Source of the DNA: an uncultured Muribaculaceae bacterium
GTDB lineage: Bacteria; Bacteroidota; Bacteroidia; Bacteroidales; Muribaculaceae
Assembly (NCBI GenBank): GCA_910587185.1
Contig: CAJULY010000008.1
Location: forward strand, 1-64,000
Direction: 5' to 3'
Length of the DNA stretch: 64,000 nucleotides
In this document: in pieces, positions 1-8,312 of the stretch
How positions within the stretch are numbered: position 1 is the first letter of the stretch
How the letters are laid out: each line of letters opens with the position of its first letter
Notes under the pieces: generated by a model
The model's database searches: none
What the model was told of the DNA's origin: nothing
What the model saw: only the letters and a program-made list of their open reading frames with translations
Translations under genes and position numbers: made by a program

Positions 1-61
1 AGGTCTTGAGAGCAAAGGACTGAAAATCCTTGTGTCCCCGGTTCGATTCCTGGTGACACCA
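1..61 (+). tRNA. tRNA-Phe(GAA), 3' part
   Basis: The window opens inside this tRNA, so the 5' acceptor and most of the D arm are missing. The anticodon arm is AAGGA / CTGAAAA / TCCTT, giving anticodon GAA (Phe). The T loop is TTCGATT (42-48), with one C-T mismatch in the T stem. The acceptor 3' strand is TGACACC, with discriminator A61. The following CAA is not a full CCA, as is common in Bacteroidota. The gene lies directly upstream of a tyrosine integrase reading the same way, so its 3' end is the likely integration site. Confidence 0.85.
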
Positions 62-63
62 CA
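51..63 (+). repeat. putative proximal attachment core (att) in tRNA 3' end
   Basis: The 13 bases TGGTGACACCACA at the tRNA end recur with one mismatch at 15704-15716 (TGGTGGCACCACA). The integrase gene starts about 430 bp away. This is the arrangement expected of an element integrated at a tRNA 3' end. The core is short, so the assignment is an inference. Confidence 0.45.
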
Positions 64-84
64 ACCTAAAGCCGAAAGGCGATG

Positions 85-119
85 CAAAACACTGAATATC
101 AGAGATATTCGGTGTTTTG
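85..119 (+). terminator. 16-bp hairpin just after tRNA-Phe
   Basis: CAAAACACTGAATATC (85-100) pairs with 104-119 over 16 bp, with one G-U wobble and a 3-base loop. The left arm is A-rich and the right arm T-rich (GTGTTTTG), so it could end transcription from either side. It lies about 24 bp after the tRNA. Confidence 0.7.
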
Positions 120-497
120 TGCGTTTATAGGGCTGTGCAAATCATTCATTCTCCACAAACCCATCGGGTGAGCAATCGCGAACCGGGTGGATTGGATGGC
201 ATAATTCAAGAAGCCATTGCATATATTGTGCTGATATAATGCAACTTACCTGCTTCTCATTTAGTCCTCTCTGTGAAGAGATAATTAACAAGAACATTGA
301 CAAGGCTGGAGTTCTTCAACAAATTTATAGGATAGCGCGATTGAAATGCTGGTGGAGCAATCGGTGGAGCGAATCTTCTTACCGAACCATCTCCACCAGA
401 ATAGCGTTTAGATGTTATGTTTCAATTGTTTATCCACTAAGATATATGTCAGAATTGCTCCATCGCGTCATCAACCTCAAAACGAAAGATTTTGGTA
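120..497. other. non-coding leader between tRNA and integrase
   Basis: I see no convincing gene here. There are short direct repeats (GGTGGAGC at 351-358 and 364-371) and an inverted copy (CTCCACC near 391-397). Closely spaced repeats of this sort beside an integrase could be arm-type integrase binding sites, but that is only a suggestion. Confidence 0.4.
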
Positions 498-1733
498 ATG
501 AGAAGTAAAACCAATTTCCGTGTGTCCTTTTTCTTGAAAAAGGCAAAACTGCTTAAGAACGGCGAGGCATCAGTCGCTATGCGAATCACCGTTGACGGTC
601 AGCGTGTGGAGAATAATATCCGCAAAAGTATTCTCCCAAACCTGTGGGACCAGTCGAAAGAACGCGCCAAAGGCACGAGCACAGCAGCTGTTGACCTTAA
701 CCGCTTCATCGAGGATGCGCGCATCCGTATCCGCCAGATTGTTACAGAACTCCAGCAGACCGGAGCTGAAATCAATCCGCTGATTGTTCAGCAACGATTC
801 TATGGCGTCGGACAGGTGCGTAAACAGGAGCGCACAATCCTGCAAGTCATACAGGAGCATAACGACGAGGCAAATCAACTTATCGGCAAGGATTTTGTGG
901 AGATAACGTGGAGACGCTATGAGACTATGAAACGTTATCTCGGTGAACTCATCAAGCAGAAGTATGGTGTTGACGACCTCCCGCTCTCGAATTTCACAGG
1001 CGAAGTAATCCGCGCTTACGAGGTGTATCTTAAGACGGAGAAAGACCTATGCCAGAACACTCTCATCCGTTACATGAAGGCTCTGAAAAAGATAACCAAC
1101 CGTTGTCTTGCCAACGACTGGATTCAGAAAGATCCGTTTGCTGGGATAAAATTCCGCGAAGAGCCGACAGAACCGGAGTTTCTCACTCTGGAAGAAGTTG
1201 ACCGTATATATAACTGTAATCCCGGAAGTAAACGCCTTGAAGTAATCAAGGATATGTTTCTGATGTCGGCATTCACGGGACTTGCCTTTACTGATGTATC
1301 TCAACTGACAGAAGACCATATCGTAACTGATAATGACGGCAACAAATGGATACGCAAACCGCGGCAGAAAACAAAGCTGATGAGCAACATTCCACTGCTT
1401 GATGTTCCTCTCGCCATAATCGAGAAATATCAGGGTGACAAGAAAGCGGCTAAAAAAGGTGTTCTGCTCCCGATACCCTGCAATCAGGTGATGAATCGTT
1501 ATCTGAAAGAAATAGCCGAGATATGCAAAATCAACAAGCATCTGACCATGCACACCGCCCGCCATACTTACGCTACCCTATGCCTCTCACAAGGCGTAAG
1601 TCTGAAAAACGTATCTAAAATGCTCGGTCACGCCAGCGTCAAAATGACCGAGCGTTACGCCCGCGTCCTCGACTCCTCTATCCTCCGGGATATGAATGCC
1701 ATACGCGACACCCTCAACCTCGGAAATAAATAA
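498..1733 (+). CDS. tyrosine recombinase / integrase (Bacteroidetes ICE type)
   Basis: This site-specific integrase of 411 aa probably inserts and excises the element at tRNA-Phe. The N-terminus (about residues 3-90) looks like the Arm-DNA-binding domain of Bacteroidetes integrases. A SAM-like core-binding domain follows (about 110-215), then the catalytic domain. Visible catalytic residues are the HTAR pair (H352, R355), H378 in LGH and the nucleophile Y387 in TERYA. The first catalytic Arg is replaced by Ala in TGLAFTD (A263), as in the IntDOT branch where that Arg is also missing. An in-frame TTG lies 6 bp upstream, but ATG at 498 gives the usual MRSKTNFRV start. Confidence 0.93.
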   Translation: MRSKTNFRVSFFLKKAKLLKNGEASVAMRITVDGQRVENNIRKSILPNLWDQSKERAKGTSTAAVDLNRFIEDARIRIRQIVTELQQTGAEINPLIVQQRFYGVGQVRKQERTILQVIQEHNDEANQLIGKDFVEITWRRYETMKRYLGELIKQKYGVDDLPLSNFTGEVIRAYEVYLKTEKDLCQNTLIRYMKALKKITNRCLANDWIQKDPFAGIKFREEPTEPEFLTLEEVDRIYNCNPGSKRLEVIKDMFLMSAFTGLAFTDVSQLTEDHIVTDNDGNKWIRKPRQKTKLMSNIPLLDVPLAIIEKYQGDKKAAKKGVLLPIPCNQVMNRYLKEIAEICKINKHLTMHTARHTYATLCLSQGVSLKNVSKMLGHASVKMTERYARVLDSSILRDMNAIRDTLNLGNK

Positions 1734-1875
1734 TCTATTAAATTATGAACAAAAAGCAGTGATTGAAGAAAACTCAGTCGCTGCCCTTTTATATGTTGCA
1801 AGAATTAAAAATTTCAATATAAACTATTCGAGTATCTTATGCGTACCAAACGGAACCAAAGTCCCGTCGATATCG

Positions 1876-1898
1876 AAAAATATAGCTTTGATATTTTT
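1876..1898. terminator. AT-rich hairpin between convergent genes
   Basis: AAAAATAT (1876-1883) and ATATTTTT (1891-1898) form an 8-bp stem with a 7-base loop. It sits between the end of the integrase gene and the end of the oppositely oriented AraC gene, where a bidirectional terminator is expected. It is weak because the stem has no G-C pairs. Confidence 0.35.
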
Positions 1899-1900
1899 AA

Positions 1901-2752
1901 TCATTTATTTTTGTTTCTTGCAGTCCGCAGTTCCGATGGAGATTTTCCAAAATGCCGTTTGACATATTTGCCAAAGAAAGAAAGGTTCTCAAAGCCTAAA
2001 CGGTATGCTATCTCCTTTATTGAATAATCCGTGTTGAACAGATGGTACCGTATGTCCTCGACTGTATATTCATCAATCCACTGCCTTGCAGACTTTCCAC
2101 TGACTTTCGTGCATATGACAGACAGATATTTGGCAGATAGGCATAATTTGTCAGCATAAAAGTCGATAGGCCGATGCTTTATGTCTTCGTTCGACAACAT
2201 CTGAAGGAAACGGTTGAACTGGAATTGTATCTTGCTTTCGCCCTCCACAGACTGACACTGATCCGATTCCATATTTGACAGCATTTCAAGCAAAATGGCT
2301 TTTATTATTGACCGCACTATCTCTTTATGATAACCCTGCGAGGGATTCATTGTTTTAGACAGGATAAGACGGTAATAGAATTGCATCTGATCCTCCAGAT
2401 TCTTTACCGTTGACATACGGTAAGCCTTGCATATATATATCATGCGGTTCCATTTGTCAATATGCTCACGCATGAGATCAGACACGATTCGGCCAGACAG
2501 CCGCAACATCACGATGTCAGCATCCACGCTCACAAGAATGTTGTCAATGAAATTCTGGGGCAACACCGTAAGCCTCTCACCTTCCTTTATGGTATGGGGG
2601 TTGCCGTTTATATCTATCCGTAGTCTGCCTTTGCGACAGGCAAGGAACAGATATGAATCAGACTTTATACCGTTAAATCCCGACAGATCATTGATGTCGG
2701 TAAGCAGGGCTATATCCCCGTCGGAATAGTGTATTTTGTCCTTGTTGTCCAT
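1901..2752 (-). CDS. AraC-family transcriptional regulator
   Basis: A 283-aa regulator. The N-terminal half (about 1-170) is a beta-rich sensor-like domain. The C-terminal ~100 residues are an AraC/XylS double HTH: the second helix-turn-helix is visible in SIKEIAYRLGFENLSFFGKY, ending with the typical FGKSPSELR. The gene diverges from the RND efflux operon, whose upstream region carries candidate operator half-sites, so it most likely activates the pump in response to a ligand (inference). ATG at 2752 is chosen because an upstream in-frame TTG at 2776 lies inside the gene's own -7 box. It resembles regulators beside efflux operons in other Bacteroides elements; the inducer is unknown. Confidence 0.88.
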   Translation of the reverse strand: MDNKDKIHYSDGDIALLTDINDLSGFNGIKSDSYLFLACRKGRLRIDINGNPHTIKEGERLTVLPQNFIDNILVSVDADIVMLRLSGRIVSDLMREHIDKWNRMIYICKAYRMSTVKNLEDQMQFYYRLILSKTMNPSQGYHKEIVRSIIKAILLEMLSNMESDQCQSVEGESKIQFQFNRFLQMLSNEDIKHRPIDFYADKLCLSAKYLSVICTKVSGKSARQWIDEYTVEDIRYHLFNTDYSIKEIAYRLGFENLSFFGKYVKRHFGKSPSELRTARNKNK

Positions 2753-2773
2753 ATAATGCGGTTTTACAGGTTG

Positions 2774-2781
2774 CAAATTTA
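2774..2781 (-). promoter_or_regulatory. -7 box of the araC-type gene
   Basis: Read on the minus strand this is TAAATTTG, matching the Bacteroidota consensus TAnnTTTG. It lies 21 bp upstream of the ATG at 2752. I see no clear -33 TTG at the normal distance. Confidence 0.55.
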
Positions 2782-2790
2782 GCGTTTTTG

Positions 2791-2898
2791 AGTGTCTTTA
2801 ACCGCCTTTGGAGTGTCCTTTTTTACCATATATACCTGATTGGATTACTATTTTGTCAATTCAGGACACTAATGAATAATGGAAAATAGAGAATTTTG
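2791..2898 (+). promoter_or_regulatory. efflux operon promoter with candidate AraC half-sites
   Basis: Two direct repeats, AGTGTCTTT (2791-2799) and AGTGTCCTT (2812-2820), are spaced 21 bp apart, about two helical turns, as AraC-family operators often are. An inverted copy AGGACACT lies at 2863-2870. A -7-like box GAATTTTG sits at 2891-2898. There is no TTG at -33, and the inverted half-site occupies about that position, which fits an activator-dependent promoter. Operator identity is inferred from spacing only. Confidence 0.45.
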
Positions 2899-2918
2899 CG
2901 CCCAAAAACAATAATGAC

Positions 2919-3938
2919 ATGAGATGTTCAAACTTTATTTTATGGCTCATACCGGCAGTATTGCTTGGTTCTTGCAGCAATAAGACAGAAAAGAAAGATG
3001 CACCTTCAATAAAAGTCTCAACTGAGATTTTAGCGAAGGATAACGCCTGTTTGACAACGACATTTGTCGGACAGGCCGAAGCTGCCAGTACCTCGGCAGT
3101 AAGTTTTCCGACAGCCGGAACCATATTGAAGGTGACAGTAAATGAAGGGCAGGAAGTCCGCAAGGGTCAGCTTCTGGCAGAAATTGATCCATCAACGATG
3201 CGGAAAGCTCTCAAGTCGGCAGAAGCAGTATTGGCGCAAGCCCGTGATGCCTACGACCGCATGAAGTTTTTGCACGACACAAACAGTCTGCCTGAAATAC
3301 AATGGGTTGAGGCGCAAAGCAAACTTGCACAGGCCCAGGCAGCGTATGACATCGCAAATAAAAACCTTAACGATTGCCGGCTTTATTCGCCCGTGAACGG
3401 CACGATCGGGCAAAAGATGGTTCAGGCTGGAGAAACTGTAATGCCGGGGCAGCCTATTGTCACGATAGTGGATATAAACACGGTAAAAGTAAATGTTTCC
3501 GTTCCTGAAAAAGAAATAGGCGACATTAAGTCCGACACCCCGTCAACAATAACCGTAGATGCACTCGGCAAAAGAAAATTTCTTGGCGGCCGGATAGCTA
3601 AGAACGTACAAAGTGATTTAATGACACACACTTACAGCGTCAGCATTGAGGTTGACAATCCCTCTCATGAAATTTTGCCCGGAATGTTATGCGAAGTGAT
3701 ATTCCAGAATAATTGTCCGAATGTCCTGACAGTGCCGGTGACAGCAATTATGAAAGGTGCCGGTGAGACATTGTATGTCTGGATAAAAAAGGATGGCGTT
3801 GCCAAAAGATTCGATGTCAATACCGGGAGGACGTACGGTTCGAGAATAGAAATAATATCCGGCATCAACGAGAATGATTCCTTGATAGTCCGCGGTATGC
3901 AAAAACTAAGCGAGGGAAGCAAAGTCATCACATTATGA
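2919..3938 (+). CDS. RND efflux periplasmic adaptor (membrane fusion protein), lipoprotein
   Basis: A 339-aa HlyD/AcrA-family adaptor that bridges the inner-membrane pump and the outer-membrane channel. The N-terminus is a lipoprotein signal with lipobox LLGSC (Cys about 19). Domains in order: biotinyl-lipoyl half-motif with VNEGQEVRKGQLLAEID (about 68-84), an alpha-helical hairpin rich in A/Q (about 90-145), the second lipoyl half (SPVNGTIGQ), a beta-barrel and a membrane-proximal domain. It is the first gene of a three-gene operon, and its stop overlaps the start of the pump gene by 4 bp (ATGA). The substrate cannot be read from the sequence. Confidence 0.93.
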   Translation: MRCSNFILWLIPAVLLGSCSNKTEKKDAPSIKVSTEILAKDNACLTTTFVGQAEAASTSAVSFPTAGTILKVTVNEGQEVRKGQLLAEIDPSTMRKALKSAEAVLAQARDAYDRMKFLHDTNSLPEIQWVEAQSKLAQAQAAYDIANKNLNDCRLYSPVNGTIGQKMVQAGETVMPGQPIVTIVDINTVKVNVSVPEKEIGDIKSDTPSTITVDALGKRKFLGGRIAKNVQSDLMTHTYSVSIEVDNPSHEILPGMLCEVIFQNNCPNVLTVPVTAIMKGAGETLYVWIKKDGVAKRFDVNTGRTYGSRIEIISGINENDSLIVRGMQKLSEGSKVITL

Positions 3939-6900
3939 AGAAAGAAAAGAACAGCAGATGGGTGGCATGGCTGATGCACAACTATCGCATCACACTCCTG
4001 ATTGTCGGTCTTATGGCAATTCTGGGTATTTATGGGCTGGACAAAATGCCCAAAGCGGAATTTCCCGATTTTACTCTGCGGACAGGGGTTGTTGTAGGGA
4101 TATATCCCGGTGCTACAAGCGAGGAAGTGGAGGAACAATTGGTAAAGCCTCTTGAAAGATATTTGTTCACATTCAAGGAGGTCAACAGGGCTAAGACCGT
4201 CAGCACCAGCCAGAACGGGCTTTGCAGCGTAATGGTTGAACTGAATGACGATGTATCCAACAAGGATGAGGTGTGGAGCAAGATAAAGCACGGACTCAAC
4301 AGTTTCAAATCCTCATTGCCCAAAGGAGTGGTAGATGTGGTTGTAAATGATGAGTTCGGAGATACTTCGGCATTGCTGGTCGCGGTGGAAAGCGACAGCC
4401 GGAGCTATCGGGAGCTTGACAAATACTGTGAACTTATCGGCGACAGGTTGAGACAACTACCGTCGGTTTCCAACGTGAGGGTTTTGGGCAATCTAAAAGA
4501 ACAGATTGTGATAAACGTGGATTACAACCGTCTTTCAGAATACGGGATTAGCCCGCAGGTAATTATAGATGTGTTGTCAGGACAGGGAATTACGACTGTC
4601 AGCGGCAGTCTTGGAGGTTGGAGCAACGATACCCCTATCCATGTAAGCCCATCATTAAAAGGCGAAGATGAAATAGCGGATCAGATAATATACAGCGATG
4701 GCGGCAATCATGTGGTCAGAATAAGGGATATCGCATCTGTGACCCGTGGATATGACCAGACCGGGGGCTATATAGAATACAATGGCAACCGCTGTGTCAT
4801 AATCTCGATGGAGATGCTTGCGGGAAACAATATCGTGCAATATGGCAAAGATGTTGAAAAGATGCTTGCTGAAATAAAGGCGACATCATTGCCGGAAGAT
4901 GTGGTTATTGACTGCATAAGCGATCAGGCCGGAGTTGTAAACGCCAGTGTCAATTCTTTTCTCCGCGACCTGTTCATATCAATGGCTGTAATCATTCTGA
5001 TGATGATGATTCTGTTTCCGATAAGCTCTGCACTTGTAGCCTCCACAGCCATTCCGGTGACTACATTCATATCATTGGGCATCATGTATCTTGTGGGCAT
5101 ACCGTTGAATACCATAACGCTTGCCGCGATGATTGTAGTGCTTGGCATGGTGGTGGACGACTCGGTCATTGTAATTGACGGTTATCTTGAATACCTCAAT
5201 AAAGGTTACAGCCGTTGGCACGCAGCCTGTAAAAGCGTGTCGGAGTATTTTCTTGCCATGCTTCTGGCCACAGCCTGCATCAGCGCTATTTTCTTCCCGC
5301 TTCTGATTACCTGCACCGGCCAGAAAGGAGATTTTTTGCATGACTTCCCGATTACGATAGCAATAAACCTGATGACCTCACTCTTTGTCGCTATGGTTGT
5401 CGTGCCTATTCTCGCGGTTATTCTAATTAAGAAAAAGAACCGCAAGGAGGGAAAGAAAACAATCACAGACTATGTTCAGCAGGCATATGACAGACTTCTT
5501 GAATGGGTATTCGCCCATGCGTGGCTGACGCTCGGAATTGCAGCCGCCCTGATGCTGTCGACGCTTTTCTTCGCCGGAGGAATAAAGAAGAGAATGATGT
5601 CTTGTTCGGAACGGGACCAGTTTGCGGTCGAAATATATCTGCCTAAAGGAACCGGGCTGGCGGAAACAGTGGCTGTGACTGATTCCGTTTATAATGTATT
5701 GAGCAAAGATGAGAGGGTCAAGGCAATAACATCGTTCAAAGGGTGTGCTTCCCCTCGTTTTCAAGCCTCCTATACTCCGAAACAGGGTGGAAAGAATTTC
5801 GCGCAGTTTATTGTAAACACTACATCCAATGATGCAACAGTTGAACTTGTGGATGAATACACTGAAAAACTGTCGGAGGCTTTCCCAAATGCTTTTGTTA
5901 AGTTCAAACAGCTTGATTCGCAAGTGTTTCAAGCATTGGAATTCCGTTTTTACGGTGATAATCCTGATTCCCTGCACTATGCCGCAGACCATCTGATGCA
6001 GTATATGCGTCAGAACCCTGATTTACTTTGGGTGCGCACCGACTTTGAGCAGCCTGAACCGGTTGTGGAGGTAACGCTTGATGAAAAAGCAGCATCCCGT
6101 CTGGGGTTGAACCGTCAGACCACGTCGCTGCAACTTATGTCGCATACAAATGACCGTTTTGTGACCACAATTTGGGAGGACGATTATGGATTGCCGGTGG
6201 TTCTCAAGGACAATAGCTGGGGCAATGCCGATTTTGACAAATTCGACAATTTGCCTGTCCAGCCGATGACCTCGGCGAAGACAGTACCTTTAAGGCAAAT
6301 TGCTCAGGTTTCCCCAAAATGGAGCGAATCGAAAATAGTCCACCGTAATGGTGTGAGATGCCTGACAGTAACGGCTGAACTGCCACGCACAATGATGGCA
6401 GAAGAAATCGTGCCTGATTTGCAAAAATATGTCAGTGAGAACATACGTCTGCCGCAAGGTGTGACTACCGAAATCGGCGGAGAGATTGAAAATGATAATG
6501 AAAGCCTGCCACAGCTCGGTGCCGGGCTTGGTATAGCCATGATTATTATCTTCTTCTTTTTGCTGTTCAATTTCAAGAGTTACGCGCTGACTCTGGTATG
6601 TATGTTTGCCGTACTTTTATTTGTGCCGGGAGCCATGTTCGGTCTGTTCTCAACTCAGACAACAATGGGATTGACAACAATATTCGGCTTTATTACTCTA
6701 ATGGGGCTTATCATGCGCAATGAAATCCTGATATTTGAACACGCTGAAGATGGATTGAAAAATGGCAAGACTCCACGCGAGGCGGCATTGGAAGCCGGCA
6801 AGCGGAGAATGGTGCCGATTTTCCTTACAACGGTAACTACCGCGGTTGGTGTTATGCCGATGATAATCTCCGGCTCAGCCATGTGGAAGCCCGTCGGAAT

Positions 6901-6988
6901 CACTATCCTTTTCGGAGGAATCGGCGCGCTGATACTCGTTGTAACCGTCCTTCCGGTAATTTATTGGAAAATACATAGACAGAAATGA
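3935..6988 (+). CDS. RND family efflux transporter, inner-membrane pump
   Basis: A 1017-aa proton-driven RND (HAE-1-like) pump, near the usual ~1030-1050 aa. There is a TM helix near residues 16-36, a first periplasmic porter domain, TM2-6 from about 345, a second large periplasmic domain after about 550 and TM8-12 near the C-terminus. The proton-relay motif is GMVVDDSVIVID (the Asp pair in TM4). The gene overlaps both neighbours by 4 bp, so the three subunits are translationally coupled. It is probably cargo of the integrated element and could give the host resistance to a drug, bile salt or other amphiphile (inference). Confidence 0.95.
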   Translation: MKKEKNSRWVAWLMHNYRITLLIVGLMAILGIYGLDKMPKAEFPDFTLRTGVVVGIYPGATSEEVEEQLVKPLERYLFTFKEVNRAKTVSTSQNGLCSVMVELNDDVSNKDEVWSKIKHGLNSFKSSLPKGVVDVVVNDEFGDTSALLVAVESDSRSYRELDKYCELIGDRLRQLPSVSNVRVLGNLKEQIVINVDYNRLSEYGISPQVIIDVLSGQGITTVSGSLGGWSNDTPIHVSPSLKGEDEIADQIIYSDGGNHVVRIRDIASVTRGYDQTGGYIEYNGNRCVIISMEMLAGNNIVQYGKDVEKMLAEIKATSLPEDVVIDCISDQAGVVNASVNSFLRDLFISMAVIILMMMILFPISSALVASTAIPVTTFISLGIMYLVGIPLNTITLAAMIVVLGMVVDDSVIVIDGYLEYLNKGYSRWHAACKSVSEYFLAMLLATACISAIFFPLLITCTGQKGDFLHDFPITIAINLMTSLFVAMVVVPILAVILIKKKNRKEGKKTITDYVQQAYDRLLEWVFAHAWLTLGIAAALMLSTLFFAGGIKKRMMSCSERDQFAVEIYLPKGTGLAETVAVTDSVYNVLSKDERVKAITSFKGCASPRFQASYTPKQGGKNFAQFIVNTTSNDATVELVDEYTEKLSEAFPNAFVKFKQLDSQVFQALEFRFYGDNPDSLHYAADHLMQYMRQNPDLLWVRTDFEQPEPVVEVTLDEKAASRLGLNRQTTSLQLMSHTNDRFVTTIWEDDYGLPVVLKDNSWGNADFDKFDNLPVQPMTSAKTVPLRQIAQVSPKWSESKIVHRNGVRCLTVTAELPRTMMAEEIVPDLQKYVSENIRLPQGVTTEIGGEIENDNESLPQLGAGLGIAMIIIFFFLLFNFKSYALTLVCMFAVLLFVPGAMFGLFSTQTTMGLTTIFGFITLMGLIMRNEILIFEHAEDGLKNGKTPREAALEAGKRRMVPIFLTTVTTAVGVMPMIISGSAMWKPVGITILFGGIGALILVVTVLPVIYWKIHRQK

Positions 6989-8241
6989 AAAAATTACTTT
7001 TAATAATATCACTGGTGCTGGCAGTAACGGCATCCGCACAAAAGAGATATAATCTTGGCGAATGTCGCGACATGGCATTGGCTCACAATGCCCGTATAAA
7101 AATGGCAAACAACGATGCCTTGTCTGCCATGCAGGGAAAGAAAGAGGCACTTGCCAATTTCTTTCCTTCATTGTCGGTCGGAGGCGGTGGAATGAAAGCC
7201 AGCGATTACATGATAAAAATGGATATGGGGCCTCAATCAATGGAGATGCTTGACGGTGGGTGGTATGCGAATGCGATGGCTTCATTACCCATATATGCCG
7301 GAGGAAGGATATTCAATGGCTACAAGATGGCTAAACTCGGAGTTGAGATCAGTGAAATACAGCGTATCCAGACCGCCAATGAAGTCAGACTGACCGTTGA
7401 CCAATATTATTGGCAGATTGTGGCTCTGACGGAAAAAGTGCATACTCTTGAAAGTGCCCGTTGCCTTCTTGATACTATACAACGCGAAGTCGCCAATGCC
7501 GTGAAAGCAGGCATTACAAAGCCGAATGATTTATTACAGGTTAATCTTCGCCTTAATGATAATAGAAGCGCATATATTGATGTGGAAAACAATATCGGTG
7601 TTCTGAAAATGCTTCTGGCGCAATGTATGGGTTTGGATACGGATTCTTTGGAACTGGCAATCGACATGGAACATCCTCTTGAATCGCCAGAATCTCTTTT
7701 TGTCAATCACGGTGATGCGGTTTTGGCTACGACAGAATACAGACTGCTTGACAAAAGCGTTGAGGCTGCACGCTTGCAGAAGAAAATAACGCTCGGAGAA
7801 TTTTTGCCTACTGTGTCCATAAGTGGCGGATATATGTTCCAGAATATCATGGGCCCGTCGCAAAATTCACTCATGGGTCTTGTAACGGTTTCAATCCCTA
7901 TTTCATGGAAAGCTCCGCATACGATGAAAAAACAGAAACTTGCCTGTGAAAATGCCATAACGCAACTCAACGACGGGCAGGAACAGTTGGTAATCAGGAT
8001 GCGTAAATCTCAAAATGATCTATGCAATGCCTACCAACAGGCTATACTTGCAAAAAAATCAATTGAACAGGCAGCCGAGAATCTCCGTCTTAATGAAAAC
8101 TACTACAAAGCGGGCATTTCCACCATGAGTGATTTGCTCGAAGCCCAGACACTTTTTCAACAGAGTAAAGACCGATATTCTGAGGCATATTCCACTTATG
8201 AAATAAAAAAGACAGAATATCTTATATCAACAGGAAGGTAA
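6985..8241 (+). CDS. TolC-like outer-membrane efflux protein
   Basis: A 418-aa outer-membrane factor that completes the tripartite pump. It has a cleavable signal peptide (MKKLLLIISLVLAVTASA). Two repeats of long heptad-rich helices alternate with beta segments, typical of the OEP family, starting with RYNLGECRDMALAHN and ending with a helix containing YYKAGISTMSDLLEAQ, a common OEP signature. Its start overlaps the pump gene stop (ATGA). A strong hairpin follows the gene. Confidence 0.92.
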   Translation: MKKLLLIISLVLAVTASAQKRYNLGECRDMALAHNARIKMANNDALSAMQGKKEALANFFPSLSVGGGGMKASDYMIKMDMGPQSMEMLDGGWYANAMASLPIYAGGRIFNGYKMAKLGVEISEIQRIQTANEVRLTVDQYYWQIVALTEKVHTLESARCLLDTIQREVANAVKAGITKPNDLLQVNLRLNDNRSAYIDVENNIGVLKMLLAQCMGLDTDSLELAIDMEHPLESPESLFVNHGDAVLATTEYRLLDKSVEAARLQKKITLGEFLPTVSISGGYMFQNIMGPSQNSLMGLVTVSIPISWKAPHTMKKQKLACENAITQLNDGQEQLVIRMRKSQNDLCNAYQQAILAKKSIEQAAENLRLNENYYKAGISTMSDLLEAQTLFQQSKDRYSEAYSTYEIKKTEYLISTGR

Positions 8242-8263
8242 TTGGCATAAAAACTCATGTAGG

Positions 8264-8287
8264 CAAAGGCAGGGAAACCTGCCTTTG
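8264..8287 (+). terminator. hairpin after the efflux operon
   Basis: CAAAGGCAGG (8264-8273), loop GAAA, then CCTGCCTTTG (8278-8287): a perfect 10-bp stem with a stable tetraloop. No long T run follows, so termination may be partial. It lies about 25 bp before the next gene. Confidence 0.5.
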
Positions 8288-8312
8288 TCGTAGATAAGCA
8301 ATATTTATAAAC

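Noticed and set aside
239..508. 89-codon open frame upstream of the integrase
   Set aside because: No family resemblance, odd composition (Trp/Cys/Arg-rich), overlaps the integrase start and sits in a likely integrase-binding region.
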